From the NCBI GenBank assembly GCA_903863295.1, contig CAIPBM010000156.1, positions 1 to 37,933 of the forward strand: a stretch of 37,933 nucleotides of DNA. Reading direction: 5' to 3'. Of the stretch, positions 7,014 to 17,470 are shown in pieces. Below the pieces are notes generated by a model, which was given only the letters and a program-made list of their open reading frames with translations, was not told the DNA's origin and ran no database searches. Origin of the DNA: an uncultured Verrucomicrobiota bacterium (GTDB lineage: Bacteria > Verrucomicrobiota > Verrucomicrobiia > Methylacidiphilales > UBA1321). The position numbers and the translations under genes were made by a program. Each line of letters starts with the position of its first letter. The stretch's first letter is position 1.

Positions 7014-9071
7014 CTACCGTCCGCGCGCCAGCAACCGTTCCGCTTCCTCCAGCGCTTCCTGGCCGCCCTTGACGTCACCGATCTCCTGCTTGACGGCGCC
7101 GAGATTATGCCAGGCGCGCGCGAGTTCCGGGTCGAGTTCCACGGCCTGCTCGTAATGCTTGCGGGCCTGGTCGAGTTGCCCCAGCTGCTGATGGGCGACT
7201 CCCGCGTCGAGCCAGATCACAGCCCGTTCTGGCGTGAAGGTCAGCGCCTTCTCGTAAGCGCGAATGGCCTCGGCGTAATCGCCGTGATCGTAAAGATGGA
7301 AGGCCATTTCGTTCCACGCCAGGGAGGGGATTTCCGTTTCGCCCGCTGGAGTGGCTGCCGAGGCACAGGCTTCGAGCGCATTTTCCAAGCGATGCGTGCG
7401 GGCCAGCACCATGGCCAGATAATGGCCGGCCAGCGGGTAACCCGGATTGGACTCGATCACCTTGCGGAAAGCCTGCTCGGCTTCCTCCATGCGCCCCTTC
7501 TGGAAATAGATCGATCCGAGCTTGAAGTAGGGATCCGCGTAGTCGGGCTTGTAATTGATCGCCCGGTGACAACATCGCTCCGCCTCATCGAGTTGATCGA
7601 GCGCACAGAGCGAACCGGCGAGATTGTCCCAGGCCCGCGCATAATCGGGCTTGATGCCCACGGCGCGATTGAGCGAATCGACCGAGTGCTGGAATTCACC
7701 CAACTGGAACTGGAGCGCGCCGAGGTTGCACCAAATCTTGGGCTGGCCCGGATCGAGTTCTATGGCGTGGAGGTAAGATTGCAGCGCCGGGTGAAGCATG
7801 CCTTCCTCGTGCTGGATCATGCCGCCGTTGAACCAGGCCTGCAGGTTTTTCGGGTTGAGTTCGCGGGCCCGTTGATAAGCCACCATGGCGCGTTTGGTCT
7901 CGTGATTATTTTGGAAGGAGAGGCCGAGGTGAGACCAGACTTCGCTCAATTGATCCTGCGGTTGCGAATCGACATCGAGCTGTCGCAGGTGGGCCTCGGC
8001 CTCGGCCAGGGCTCCGGCATCGATCCACTCAAAGATATCCTCCAGCCGGGCGCTCGAAGGAGGAAGCTCGGTTTTGCCCGAGGCGGTTTTCGGCGAGGTT
8101 CCCAGCGTGGCGAGGGAGACTTCAATTTCGTCCATCAAGGCCAGCACTAGGTTGGTCCGTGCGGCGACATCCCCCCGAGGAGAGGCCTCCAGATTGATGG
8201 AGGGACGGATGACGATGTCCTGCGCCTCCAGCGTGGCCAGCAGCAGGGTCACATGCCCCTCCAGAAATTCGAGCCATTGGGACGGCGCGATTGAACGCGG
8301 AAGACGCATTGGGCGGGGGGCGGTTTCGCAGACAGCCGCACATTTGGTCAGGAGACGGGCCATCGCGTCATCCAGCTTCTTTTGTGTCTCCGGCCAGTGG
8401 GAATCAGTCTGGTTGGTCTGGCCGACCTGGATGCGACCACGATCCACGGAAAGCCGTCCGGTTCGTTTGATTAGGGCCGCCGCGCTGGGGCGATGGTGCG
8501 AGGGACTCTTGACGCCCATTGTTTCCGGGGCGAGAACTACGCCCAGGTCGGTTGCGGCCACAGTGGCCTGCGGCGGTATTTCCCGCAGGCGGGCATTGAG
8601 CCGACGTATGCCATCGACAATTTTCTGTTCCAGTTGGCTGTCCTCGGGATCAAAGGCGAGAGCCCGTTCATAGACGGTGAGGGCGGGCTGAGGTAAGTCG
8701 TACTCCTCCTCCAGGTAGGTCCCCAGCCGGTAAAGCAGCAGCGGGGTCTGGGGGGATTTCGAAAGCTTGATCAGGGTCTCTTTTTGCCGGACGCTCAGGG
8801 GAATGGAATGGACGGTCGTGGAGGGCAGGGGCTCGTTGCTGCCGGTGGAACGTTGCTTTTGCCGAGCCGTTTCATAGGCCTCCTTGGCCCGTTGGCGGCG
8901 TTGGTTCCACATGTGCTCGATCGAGGCGACAATCACCTGCAATGTCTGGAGAGTCTCGATCGATTTCTGATCGAAACAGAGAATGAGCAACTGTCTCCAG
9001 TGGCGGACTTCAGCCGGATCACGCTCAATCTTGGTGAGAATGTCCTGGGCTGCCTGCGTGGTAAAATTCAT
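7014..9071 (-). CDS. TPR-repeat protein (unknown role)
   Basis: A 685-aa soluble protein without signal peptide. One TPR unit lies at about residues 110-145 and an array of about nine 34-residue units runs from about 376 to 682 (recognisable as W-x2-L-G...A...Y..A-x4-P). The middle (about 150-370) is not repetitive and has no recognised domain. TPR arrays mediate protein-protein contacts; the partner is unknown. It lies 78 nt downstream of the Y-family polymerase gene on the same strand and may be co-transcribed with it. TPR similarity alone does not define a function. Confidence 0.8.
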   Translation of the reverse strand: MNFTTQAAQDILTKIERDPAEVRHWRQLLILCFDQKSIETLQTLQVIVASIEHMWNQRRQRAKEAYETARQKQRSTGSNEPLPSTTVHSIPLSVRQKETLIKLSKSPQTPLLLYRLGTYLEEEYDLPQPALTVYERALAFDPEDSQLEQKIVDGIRRLNARLREIPPQATVAATDLGVVLAPETMGVKSPSHHRPSAAALIKRTGRLSVDRGRIQVGQTNQTDSHWPETQKKLDDAMARLLTKCAAVCETAPRPMRLPRSIAPSQWLEFLEGHVTLLLATLEAQDIVIRPSINLEASPRGDVAARTNLVLALMDEIEVSLATLGTSPKTASGKTELPPSSARLEDIFEWIDAGALAEAEAHLRQLDVDSQPQDQLSEVWSHLGLSFQNNHETKRAMVAYQRARELNPKNLQAWFNGGMIQHEEGMLHPALQSYLHAIELDPGQPKIWCNLGALQFQLGEFQHSVDSLNRAVGIKPDYARAWDNLAGSLCALDQLDEAERCCHRAINYKPDYADPYFKLGSIYFQKGRMEEAEQAFRKVIESNPGYPLAGHYLAMVLARTHRLENALEACASAATPAGETEIPSLAWNEMAFHLYDHGDYAEAIRAYEKALTFTPERAVIWLDAGVAHQQLGQLDQARKHYEQAVELDPELARAWHNLGAVKQEIGDVKGGQEALEEAERLLARGR

Positions 9072-9149
9072 AGGGGCACGAACCGAGTCTCACATTGCGT
9101 CATCCGGGCGTGGGCTGCAAGACCGGAGACTTTGGTTCGGGAAATAGTC

Positions 9150-10394
9150 TCAGGGGCGTCCCGGCCGGGGAAGGATGGTGCGTTCCTTTTCCATTTTGGG
9201 AATATGGGTAAAGGCAATGCGGGCCGGGGCAGAATCGAGGGCTAACTGCGCTCCACCGAAGTAGATCGTGTTTTTCCCGAGGCATTCGTTCAGCCGATCC
9301 ATGGCTTGGTCGAGCGCCGTGCGAGAAGGCTTGGGAGAAGGGAAGGACAGGGTCGAGTTCGTCAGGGCTGTCAGGTGAAACAAGGTCACTCCCACGGCCA
9401 AAGGTGGTGGCGTGAAGGCTGGCAGTCTCTCCCAGAGCAGGCCAAAGATCCGGATCAGCTCAAGGGTATCCTGCGTCTCAAGGAACCGGATTTCATCGCT
9501 CCATCGGCCCTGTCCCAGAAATTTGAGGCTCACCGCCATGCCTCCGGTCAGGTAGCCCATCGTCCGCAAGCGGGTGGCGGCTTTCTGCAGGAGACGATGC
9601 AGAACGGCCTCGGCGAGTGGAATGGTCCGGTATTTCGGTTCGAGGACATGGGAGTGACCGATGGTGCATCGCTGGGTGGGAGGACGCTCGACCTCCTCCC
9701 CCCGTAAAAGAGCAAAGATCCGTTCGCCCTCAATACCGTTCCATGCCCGGCGCAAGGTTTCCTTCCCGGCCTGGCAAAGTTGCTCCACGGTTCTGATCCC
9801 GCAGGCATGGAGGCGCGCTTCCCGCGAGGCGCCAATTCCGCAGAAATCGCGCAGTTCCAGCCGGAAAAGGCAATCGGGTAAATCCTTGTCATTAATGAGC
9901 ACGAGCCCATCCGGCTTCTGCATGTCCGAGGCGGTCTTGGCGAGAAAGGAGTTGGGAGCGATGCCAATGGAACTGCGGAGACATGGCCCGACCGTGCTGG
10001 CAATACGGGCCTTGATTTCCCGCGCCGTCCTCAATGCCGTTTCCGGATTCTGCCAGGGGCCCCGCAACGGACAGCACATCTCGTCAATGGATTGCACCTC
10101 TCCAACCGGCAGGCAGGCATCAACGGCGGCAATCAGGCGATGATGATAGTCGACGTAAAGCGAAGGCCGCGCCTCAACCACGACCAGACCGGGACAGCGC
10201 TTGCGGGCCTCACCGACGTTCGTCCCCGTTTTGATGCTGAATTTCTTGGCCTCATAGCTGGCCGCAATGCAGCAGGTGCTATCCGTCATGACCGGGACCA
10301 CGGCGATGGGACGCCCTCGCAAGGCGGGCTGCTCCTGCTGCTCCACGGAGGCGAAATAGGAGTTGAAATCGACGAACAAAGCCCGGAGTGCCAT
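9150..10394 (-). CDS. Y-family DNA polymerase (DinB/UmuC-like)
   Basis: A 414-aa translesion polymerase. The catalytic metal ligands are visible: D9 in VDFNSYFASVE and D104-E105 in QSIDEM. Palm, fingers and thumb follow (SIGIAPN-FLAKTASD at about 141-156, helix-hairpin-helix at about 183-220), then the little-finger domain to about residue 350. No clear C-terminal clamp motif is seen; 'QLALD' near residue 383 could serve as a weak one. It is longer than E. coli DinB (351 aa). I see no TGTTC-N4-GAACA site upstream, which I recall as the verrucomicrobial LexA motif, so SOS control is not supported by the sequence. Genes imuA/imuB or lexA are not adjacent. Confidence 0.85.
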   Translation of the reverse strand: MALRALFVDFNSYFASVEQQEQPALRGRPIAVVPVMTDSTCCIAASYEAKKFSIKTGTNVGEARKRCPGLVVVEARPSLYVDYHHRLIAAVDACLPVGEVQSIDEMCCPLRGPWQNPETALRTAREIKARIASTVGPCLRSSIGIAPNSFLAKTASDMQKPDGLVLINDKDLPDCLFRLELRDFCGIGASREARLHACGIRTVEQLCQAGKETLRRAWNGIEGERIFALLRGEEVERPPTQRCTIGHSHVLEPKYRTIPLAEAVLHRLLQKAATRLRTMGYLTGGMAVSLKFLGQGRWSDEIRFLETQDTLELIRIFGLLWERLPAFTPPPLAVGVTLFHLTALTNSTLSFPSPKPSRTALDQAMDRLNECLGKNTIYFGGAQLALDSAPARIAFTHIPKMEKERTILPRPGRP

Positions 10395-10434
10395 GGGCTG
10401 AATTTTGGCAAGGAACCGTCCGACGGCAAGAATT

Positions 10435-10440
10435 ATTATA
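10435..10440 (-). promoter_or_regulatory. Possible -10 element for the Y-family polymerase gene
   Basis: The minus strand reads TATAAT 41 nt before the start codon, inside a notably AT-rich patch of an otherwise GC-rich region. No good -35 hexamer stands at 16-18 nt spacing, so this is tentative. Confidence 0.3.
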
Positions 10441-10478
10441 CTTATGTATTAAACCGCTTTCGCTTCAAATCGAATATT

Positions 10479-10507
10479 TTGATCGCCAAACCCGCTCAGC
10501 ATACTAT
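10479..10507 (+). promoter_or_regulatory. Candidate sigma-70-type promoter for the phosphatase gene
   Basis: TTGATC (10479-10484) and TACTAT (10502-10507) are separated by 17 nt, each matching the consensus at four of six positions. Transcription would begin near 10514, giving a leader of about 60 nt before the ATG at 10574. Confidence 0.4.
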
Positions 10508-10573
10508 TACGGCTTGATGGCTTTCATCCGTTTCGGCTGCACGGGCCGATTGTGATCCGCCTTATTTGTACCC

Positions 10574-11788
10574 ATGGCCCAAATTGATCATCACCTGCTC
10601 ATGGCGCTCATGGATTCGATTCCAGACCGCATCTATTTCAAGGATCGTGAAGGTCATTTCATTTCCGTCAACCGGGCGCTGAAGGATTTTCATAACATTA
10701 CGGAAGATTCCGCCATCATCGGCCTCACCGATTTCGACCTCTTCCTGCCGGAACATGCTGAGGAAGCCTTTGCCGATGAGCAGCAGGTTCTGGCCACCGG
10801 GATACCCATCGTGGGCAAGCTGGAACGGGAAAACATGCAGGACGGCCGGGTGACCTGGGCTTCCACGACCAAGGTGCCCTTGCGGGACGGGCAGGGGAAT
10901 ATCATCGGAACCTGCGGTATTTCCCGCGATGTGACCGAGGAGCACCAGAAGGCCGAGCAGTTGAGCGAGTACACCCAGGCACTGGCCGACAAGCAGGAGC
11001 AGATGGACAAGGAATTGGCGCTTGCCCGCGAAGTGCAGCAGGCCTTGCTGCCCCAGAGTTACCCCGCTTTCCCGCGCGGCGCTTCCGCCACGACCAGCGC
11101 CTTGAGCTTCTCTCACCGCTACCTGCCGGAAGGACGGGTCGGTGGCGATTTCTTTACCGTGATTCAGGTCTCGGACACCCAGGCGGGCGTCTTGATTTGC
11201 GACGTCATGGGGCATGGGGTGCATGCCGCGCTCGTCACCGCCGTGCAGCGGGTGCTGGTCGAGGAATTGCAAATCTATTCCGGGGAACCGGGAATCTTTC
11301 TCGGGGAACTCAACCGTCGCCTGCATCATTTTTTTGAGCCGCTTTCCACCTCAATGTTTGTCACCGCACTTTACCTGGTGATCGATACGCTGACCGGTGC
11401 CGTCCGCCTGGCCAATGCCGGACATCCCCATCCGGTCCACATCTGCCGCGAGCAGCATCAGGTGCGGACCATGGGCAGCGACCCCGAGTGGCCTCCCTTC
11501 GCCCTGGGCGTTTCCAAGGATTCGGTCTATCCGACGGAGGAGGACTCGGTTAAAGCGGGTGACCTGTTGCTGCTTTATACCGATGGGCTTTGTGATCTGG
11601 GCGAAGGCAAGGATCTGACGCCGGACGATCCCCGGTTTCTCAGCCTGATTGAGACCTGTTCCCGCCAAAAGGGTGAGGCTTTCCTGGAGGGGCTTCTGGC
11701 CCAGGCGCTGGAATTTGCCGGGAGCGAACACTTTCTCGACGACGTCTGTCTGGTGGGCATTGAAGTGGAGCGACTCATCGGAAGCTGA
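10574..11788 (+). CDS. PAS-domain SpoIIE-type serine phosphatase (RsbU-like)
   Basis: A 404-aa cytoplasmic PP2C-type phosphatase. A PAS/PAC sensor domain spans about residues 7-122 (IYFKDREGHFISVN, GTCGISRDVTEEH); a coiled-coil linker spans 123-160; the SpoIIE/PP2C catalytic domain spans about 185-400. Metal-binding aspartates are in place: D192 (GGDFF), D210 (CDVMGHG) and D389/D390 (DDVCLV). Such enzymes dephosphorylate anti-anti-sigma factors of the SpoIIAA/RsbV type in partner-switching pathways. No RsbV or RsbW homologue lies nearby. The FHA-domain gene follows after 49 nt on the same strand, suggesting a module in which phosphothreonine recognition and removal are linked. Confidence 0.88.
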   Translation: MAQIDHHLLMALMDSIPDRIYFKDREGHFISVNRALKDFHNITEDSAIIGLTDFDLFLPEHAEEAFADEQQVLATGIPIVGKLERENMQDGRVTWASTTKVPLRDGQGNIIGTCGISRDVTEEHQKAEQLSEYTQALADKQEQMDKELALAREVQQALLPQSYPAFPRGASATTSALSFSHRYLPEGRVGGDFFTVIQVSDTQAGVLICDVMGHGVHAALVTAVQRVLVEELQIYSGEPGIFLGELNRRLHHFFEPLSTSMFVTALYLVIDTLTGAVRLANAGHPHPVHICREQHQVRTMGSDPEWPPFALGVSKDSVYPTEEDSVKAGDLLLLYTDGLCDLGEGKDLTPDDPRFLSLIETCSRQKGEAFLEGLLAQALEFAGSEHFLDDVCLVGIEVERLIGS

Positions 11789-11837
11789 AGCGCGTCCGGT
11801 GCCGGAACGGGCGGAAGATCGAGGAAGGGATAACCAT

Positions 11838-12332
11838 ATGTACGAATACCTCATTATGCGTCGGCGCGGGCAGCAGGAGACCGAGATTCACCTCGATGGC
11901 GAGGGGGAGCCGGTCACCATCGGTTCCGGCCCGGATAACCAGATTATTCTGGATGACCCCGCGGTGCTGCCGAAGCACGCCTATATCGCCAAGGTCTCCG
12001 GGCATTGGCTCGTGCTGGGCTACGATGCCAAGGGCGGCATTGACCTGACCGGCACACTCACCACGCCGCTGGAACTTACGCCCGGTTTCCGCTTTGCCAT
12101 CGGCTCGACGAAATTCGAGTTGGGCGGTGACGCGGCCTCCATGCCGCAATTTCCCGGGCCCACCTTTCCCAAGGAAGAGAGCCGGGAGGAGACCATCAGG
12201 AAGCTCCATGCGGCTATGGAGCGGAGTGAGACGGAACTTACCCAGGTGACCCAAGCCCAGGCCGAAATCGCCAGTCAGCTCGCCACCACCCAGCAGTTAC
12301 TCAAGACCCTGACGGAAGCGCCTCCCCTGTAG
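11838..12332 (+). CDS. FHA-domain protein with C-terminal coiled coil
   Basis: A 164-aa protein. Residues 5-95 form an FHA-like domain (VTIGSGPDNQIIL, then LPKHAYIAK and WLVLG), which normally binds phosphothreonine peptides. Residues 110-158 are a heptad-rich helix (ERSETELTQVTQAQAEI). Start: ATG 11838 has a strong purine-rich SD (GAGGAAGGGA, 11821-11830) at 7 nt. The frame is open upstream, but that part overlaps the phosphatase gene. The canonical FHA Arg and Ser are not obvious in the usual positions; G-S-G-P-D-N replaces the common G-R, so phosphopeptide binding may be weakened. The TAG stop is part of a REP element (12329-12332 GTAG). Confidence 0.75.
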   Translation: MYEYLIMRRRGQQETEIHLDGEGEPVTIGSGPDNQIILDDPAVLPKHAYIAKVSGHWLVLGYDAKGGIDLTGTLTTPLELTPGFRFAIGSTKFELGGDAASMPQFPGPTFPKEESREETIRKLHAAMERSETELTQVTQAQAEIASQLATTQQLLKTLTEAPPL

Positions 12333-12439
12333 TGGCGGTCGATGACCGCCGACAAATCACGGAGCGGAATAGTTAGAGATCCATCGACTCCGCTGCGCTC
12401 CGCTCAGGATGACCGATTTTGGGGAGTCGCTTAAGCGAC
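12329..12439 (+). repeat. Composite intergenic repeat, copy 1 (GTAG REP + 21-bp core + palindromes)
   Basis: In order: GTAG followed by the palindrome GGCGGTC-GAT-GACCGCC (12334-12350); a 21-bp block (12362-12382) found exactly, on the other strand, at 24852-24872; a CTCAGGATGAC block (12403-12413); and the perfect palindrome GTCGCTTAAGCGAC (12426-12439). The modules occur in the same order in the copy at 24805-24905. The TAG inside GTAG is the stop codon of the FHA gene. Confidence 0.8.
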
Positions 12440-12500
12440 CCGTCGCCCGGAGTGCGACGGCTACTACGGAGGGAGGCACCGTTGCGGGGCGCGCAACGGT
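12440..12500. repeat. Two hairpins downstream of the FHA gene
   Basis: CCGTCGC / GCGACGG (12440-12446 with 12454-12460, 7-nt loop) and ACCGTTGCG / CGCAACGGT (12478-12486 with 12492-12500, 5-nt loop). Both are perfect stems and may end the phosphatase-FHA transcript. No gene is seen between 12333 and 12583. Confidence 0.55.
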
Positions 12501-12583
12501 ACCGGATGCAGGAAGGCACGGCGACCCTACGCCACCGCTCCAGACTTGCCCTCTGGCTCAATCAATTCTAATCTAAGAGACTC

Positions 12584-14371
<1,788 letters not shown>

Positions 14372-14379
14372 TTTTTTTA

Positions 14380-14553
14380 GACAGGATTAACAAGATTAAC
14401 AGGATTGGGAAGACAGGCTGAAATTTGACATGAGGGACATGAGGGGAAGACCTTCAAACCTTGGATTTCCCTTTTCCCCCAATCCTGTAAATCATGTTAA
14501 TCCTGTCCAAACCGTTCCCTGCTTCCCCTCAAGTTCTTCATGTCTCTCATGTC
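14380..14553. repeat. Two interleaved long inverted repeats between ispG and alaS
   Basis: Pair A: 14380-14409 and 14478-14507 are inverted copies matching at 28 of 30 positions (left arm begins GACAGGATTAAC, ends AGGATTGGG). Pair B: 14427-14449 and 14522-14553 share GACATGAG-G/A-GACATGA and GAGGGGAAG on opposite strands, with 9 extra bases in the right arm. The order A-B-A'-B' means the stems cannot form nested; only one, or a pseudoknot-like fold, is possible. The right arm of B contains two in-frame ATGs upstream of alaS, which makes those doubtful starts. The 'ACAGGATTAACA' type is a dispersed repeat I know from other bacterial genomes. Confidence 0.8.
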
Positions 14554-14566
14554 TAAAATTCCGTCC

Positions 14567-17407
14567 ATGACCTCCTCCGAAATCCGCCAGTCCTTCCTCG
14601 ACTTCTTCAAGGAGAAGCAGCACACCATCGTTCCCTCCAGCTCCCTGCTGCCCGATTCCCCCAACCTGCTTTTCACCAATGCGGGCATGAACCAGTTCGT
14701 GCCCATCTTCCTCGGCCAGGCCCCGTGCCCCTACTCGCCCGCGCGCGCGGCCGACACGCAGAAATGCATCCGCGCCGGCGGTAAGCACAACGATCTGGAG
14801 GACGTCGGCTTCGACACTTACCACCACACCTTTTTCGAGATGCTCGGCAACTGGTCCTTCGGCAATTACTTCAAGAAGGAAGCGATCGAATGGGCGTGGG
14901 AACTCGTCGTGAAGCGCTGGGGCTTTCCCGCCTCCCGCGTCTACGCCACCATCTATTCCCCCGGCCCCGGCGATCCCGCCAGCCTCGACCGCGAGGCCCA
15001 CGAACACTGGTCGGAAATCTTCATCGCCAATGGCCTCGACCCGGCCTACCACGTCGTCCACGGCAACAAAAAGGACAACTTCTGGATGATGGGCGACACC
15101 GGCCCCTGCGGTCCCTGCAGCGAGCTCCACATCGATCTCACGCCCGGCCCGCGCGACCTCGATATCCCGCGCCAGATCGCCGGGCGCAACCTCGTCAACA
15201 AGGGCGATGCGCGCTGCATCGAAATCTGGAACCTCGTCTTCATCCAGTTCAACGCCAACCCCGACGGCACCTTCGTCGACCTGCCCGCGAAGCACGTCGA
15301 TACCGGCATGGGCTTCGAGCGCGTCACCTCCATGATCCAGGGCACGAAAGGCTTCACCGATTTCGAGAACGCCAAGATCTCCAACTACGAGACCGATGTC
15401 TTCCGCTCCATCTTCGATGAGCTGGAAAAGATCACCGGCCACAAGTATACCTCCACGCTCCCCGCCTCCGCGCAAAACCTCACCGAGCAGGAGAAGATCG
15501 ACGTAGCCTTCCGCGTCATCGCGGATCACATCCGCACGCTGAGCTTCTCCATCGCGGATGGCATTCAGCCCAGCAACGAGGGCAGGGGATATGTGCTGCG
15601 GCGTATTCTCCGTCGTGCAGTGAAATACGGCCGTAATCTCGGACTGAAAGAGCCTTTCCTTGGAAAGCTCGTTGATGTTCTTGGGAAGACCATGGGCCAT
15701 GTTTTTCCCGAAGTCGTCGCGAAGGCTGAGCTCATCAAGAAGACGTTGACGAATGAAGAGGAGAGCTTTTTGCGGACGCTTGAGCGAGGGATAGAGCTTT
15801 TTGAAAAGGTTCCTTGCGTAAAAGTAGCTCGCGATCATGAGAAAGTTCTCAAAATAAATAATCCAGAATCCCAAGGCGTAGTGGATCGCGTTCCTAAAGG
15901 CACGTTTCCTGGAGATATCGCCTTCAAACTCTTCGACACTTACGGCTTTCCTATTGATCTCACAGAATTGATGGCCAGAGAGCTTGGATTAATAGTCGAT
16001 ATCGTGGAATTTGATCGATTGATGGATGAGCAAAAAGCCAAAGGCAAGGCTGCTCAGAAAAAGGAAGTCATCAGCGTCGAAGGAACAACTGAAGACAAGC
16101 TGAGGCCCACTATTTTTTACGGGTTCGATGAGCTGCAAAGTGCGGCGCTTATTGTTGCCAATGAGAACGGAACCCTGGCGGTAACGGAAACGCCATTCTA
16201 CGCCGAAATGGGTGGTCAGGTGGGCGATACCGGGGAAGTTCAAATCGGCGATAAGAAGATTGTCGTGACCAACACCGTTCGCTCGGCTTCCGGCAAAGTC
16301 CATTTTCACAAGCTGGCCGAACCGGTTGCGGCGAGCATTGGAGATCGCGTCACGCTTCACGTTGATGAACCCCGCCGCGCTAAAATCGAAGCGCACCACT
16401 CCGCCACCCACCTCCTTAACTGGGCCCTTCGGAAAGTTCTCGGCAACACCATCACGCAAAAAGGTTCCTACGTTGGGCCCGACCGCCTTCGCTTCGACTT
16501 CTCCCATGGCGCGGCCCTCACGCCCGCCGAGTTGACCGAGGTCGAGCGCCTCGTCAACGAGAAGATCGACGCCGATGTTCCCGCATCGTGGGAAGAGCGG
16601 CCCTACGTCGAAGTCAAAGGCGATCCCTCCATCCTGCAGTTCTTCGGCGACAAGTATGGGGAAACCGTGCGCGTCGTCTCCATCGGCGATTTCTCGAAAG
16701 AACTCTGCGGCGGCACCCACGTCCGCCAAACCGGCAAGATCGGCTACTTCAAGATCATCTCGGAAGGCGCCATTGCCGCCGGCATCCGCCGCATTGAGGC
16801 GGCCAGCGGCCCCGCGCTGATCGAGCACGTCCACGAGCATCTCCCCAAGCAGGAGGAGCAGCACGCCTCCCTCCGCCAGCGCAAACCCGATCTCGCCGGG
16901 CTCCAGGCCTTCTTCGGCGACAAGACACCCCACGCCTTCTGGAGCCACTGGGCTGAGCGCGAGGACTTTCTCCGCGCCGCCGCCGCGGAGGTGGCCCAGC
17001 ACGAAAAGGATTCCGCCAAGCAACAGGAAGCCGCCTTCCAGAAACGCGCCGCTGATGACGCCCCTGCGCTCATCGCCACCGCGAAGACGCTCGGCGACAT
17101 CCCGTTCCTCGCCCGTGAAGTGCCCTTCGCCTCCGCCGCCTACCTGACCATCCTCGCCGACGCGCTGAAAAACCGTTGGCAGGGCGTCGCCGTTTTGGCT
17201 GCGGTTGATCAGGGCAAGGTTGCCCTGCTCGCCGCCGTCGCTCCCACGTACACCAAGAAAATCCAGGCCGGAAAGATCATCCAAGCCATCGCCCCGCTCG
17301 TCGGCGGCAAAGGCGGCGGTCGCCCCGAACTCGCGCAAGGCGGCGGCACCAATTCTGAGGGCGTCACCGCCGCTCTCGCGAAAGCAGAAGAGCTGATCAA
17401 AGGCTAG
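14567..17407 (+). CDS. alaS: Alanyl-tRNA synthetase
   Basis: Class II synthetase that charges tRNA-Ala, cytoplasmic. From ATG 14567 it has 946 residues and begins MTSSEIRQSFLDFF, the usual family N-terminus; the in-frame ATG at 14540 lies inside a repeat arm and is not preferred. The aminoacylation domain spans about 1-440, the editing domain carries H611-x3-H615 and C714-x3-H718 (CGGTH), and the C-terminal DHHA1 domain with GGKGGGRPELAQGGG is at the end. An extra loop of about 20 residues precedes FKLFDTYGFP. The middle of the gene (about 15600-16140) is far poorer in G+C than its two ends, with no loss of frame or motifs (see findings). A REP hairpin starts one base after the TAG stop. Confidence 0.95.
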   Translation: MTSSEIRQSFLDFFKEKQHTIVPSSSLLPDSPNLLFTNAGMNQFVPIFLGQAPCPYSPARAADTQKCIRAGGKHNDLEDVGFDTYHHTFFEMLGNWSFGNYFKKEAIEWAWELVVKRWGFPASRVYATIYSPGPGDPASLDREAHEHWSEIFIANGLDPAYHVVHGNKKDNFWMMGDTGPCGPCSELHIDLTPGPRDLDIPRQIAGRNLVNKGDARCIEIWNLVFIQFNANPDGTFVDLPAKHVDTGMGFERVTSMIQGTKGFTDFENAKISNYETDVFRSIFDELEKITGHKYTSTLPASAQNLTEQEKIDVAFRVIADHIRTLSFSIADGIQPSNEGRGYVLRRILRRAVKYGRNLGLKEPFLGKLVDVLGKTMGHVFPEVVAKAELIKKTLTNEEESFLRTLERGIELFEKVPCVKVARDHEKVLKINNPESQGVVDRVPKGTFPGDIAFKLFDTYGFPIDLTELMARELGLIVDIVEFDRLMDEQKAKGKAAQKKEVISVEGTTEDKLRPTIFYGFDELQSAALIVANENGTLAVTETPFYAEMGGQVGDTGEVQIGDKKIVVTNTVRSASGKVHFHKLAEPVAASIGDRVTLHVDEPRRAKIEAHHSATHLLNWALRKVLGNTITQKGSYVGPDRLRFDFSHGAALTPAELTEVERLVNEKIDADVPASWEERPYVEVKGDPSILQFFGDKYGETVRVVSIGDFSKELCGGTHVRQTGKIGYFKIISEGAIAAGIRRIEAASGPALIEHVHEHLPKQEEQHASLRQRKPDLAGLQAFFGDKTPHAFWSHWAEREDFLRAAAAEVAQHEKDSAKQQEAAFQKRAADDAPALIATAKTLGDIPFLAREVPFASAAYLTILADALKNRWQGVAVLAAVDQGKVALLAAVAPTYTKKIQAGKIIQAIAPLVGGKGGGRPELAQGGGTNSEGVTAALAKAEELIKG

Positions 17408-17408
17408 T

Positions 17409-17458
17409 CGTTGGCCCAGACAACTCGTTGTCTGGGTGCGCAACGCGCACAGGAAGCG
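17409..17458 (+). repeat. REP-type two-hairpin repeat, copy A
   Basis: CCCAGACAAC-TC-GTTGTCTGGG forms a perfect 10-bp stem, followed by TGCGC-AAC-GCGCA, a 5-bp stem, then ACAGGAAGC. It begins one base after the alaS stop and ends 12 nt before the RAYT start codon. It is the left member of the eight-copy family described at 18071-18305. Confidence 0.85.
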
Positions 17459-17470
17459 AGCGATTTCCGC

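Noticed and set aside
10395-10573. LexA operator for the Y-family polymerase
   Set aside because: Neither GAAC-N4-GTTC, CTGT-N8-ACAG nor TGTTC-N4-GAACA is present; the ATAC-TTAT-GTAT dyad is too short and not a known LexA site.
14492-15874. Long open frame on the minus strand of alaS (460 codons)
   Set aside because: It is a shadow of a GC-rich gene; it has no family features and the plus-strand protein is unmistakable AlaS. The same applies to the minus-strand frames at 15989-17653, 12527-13504 and 18363-19421.
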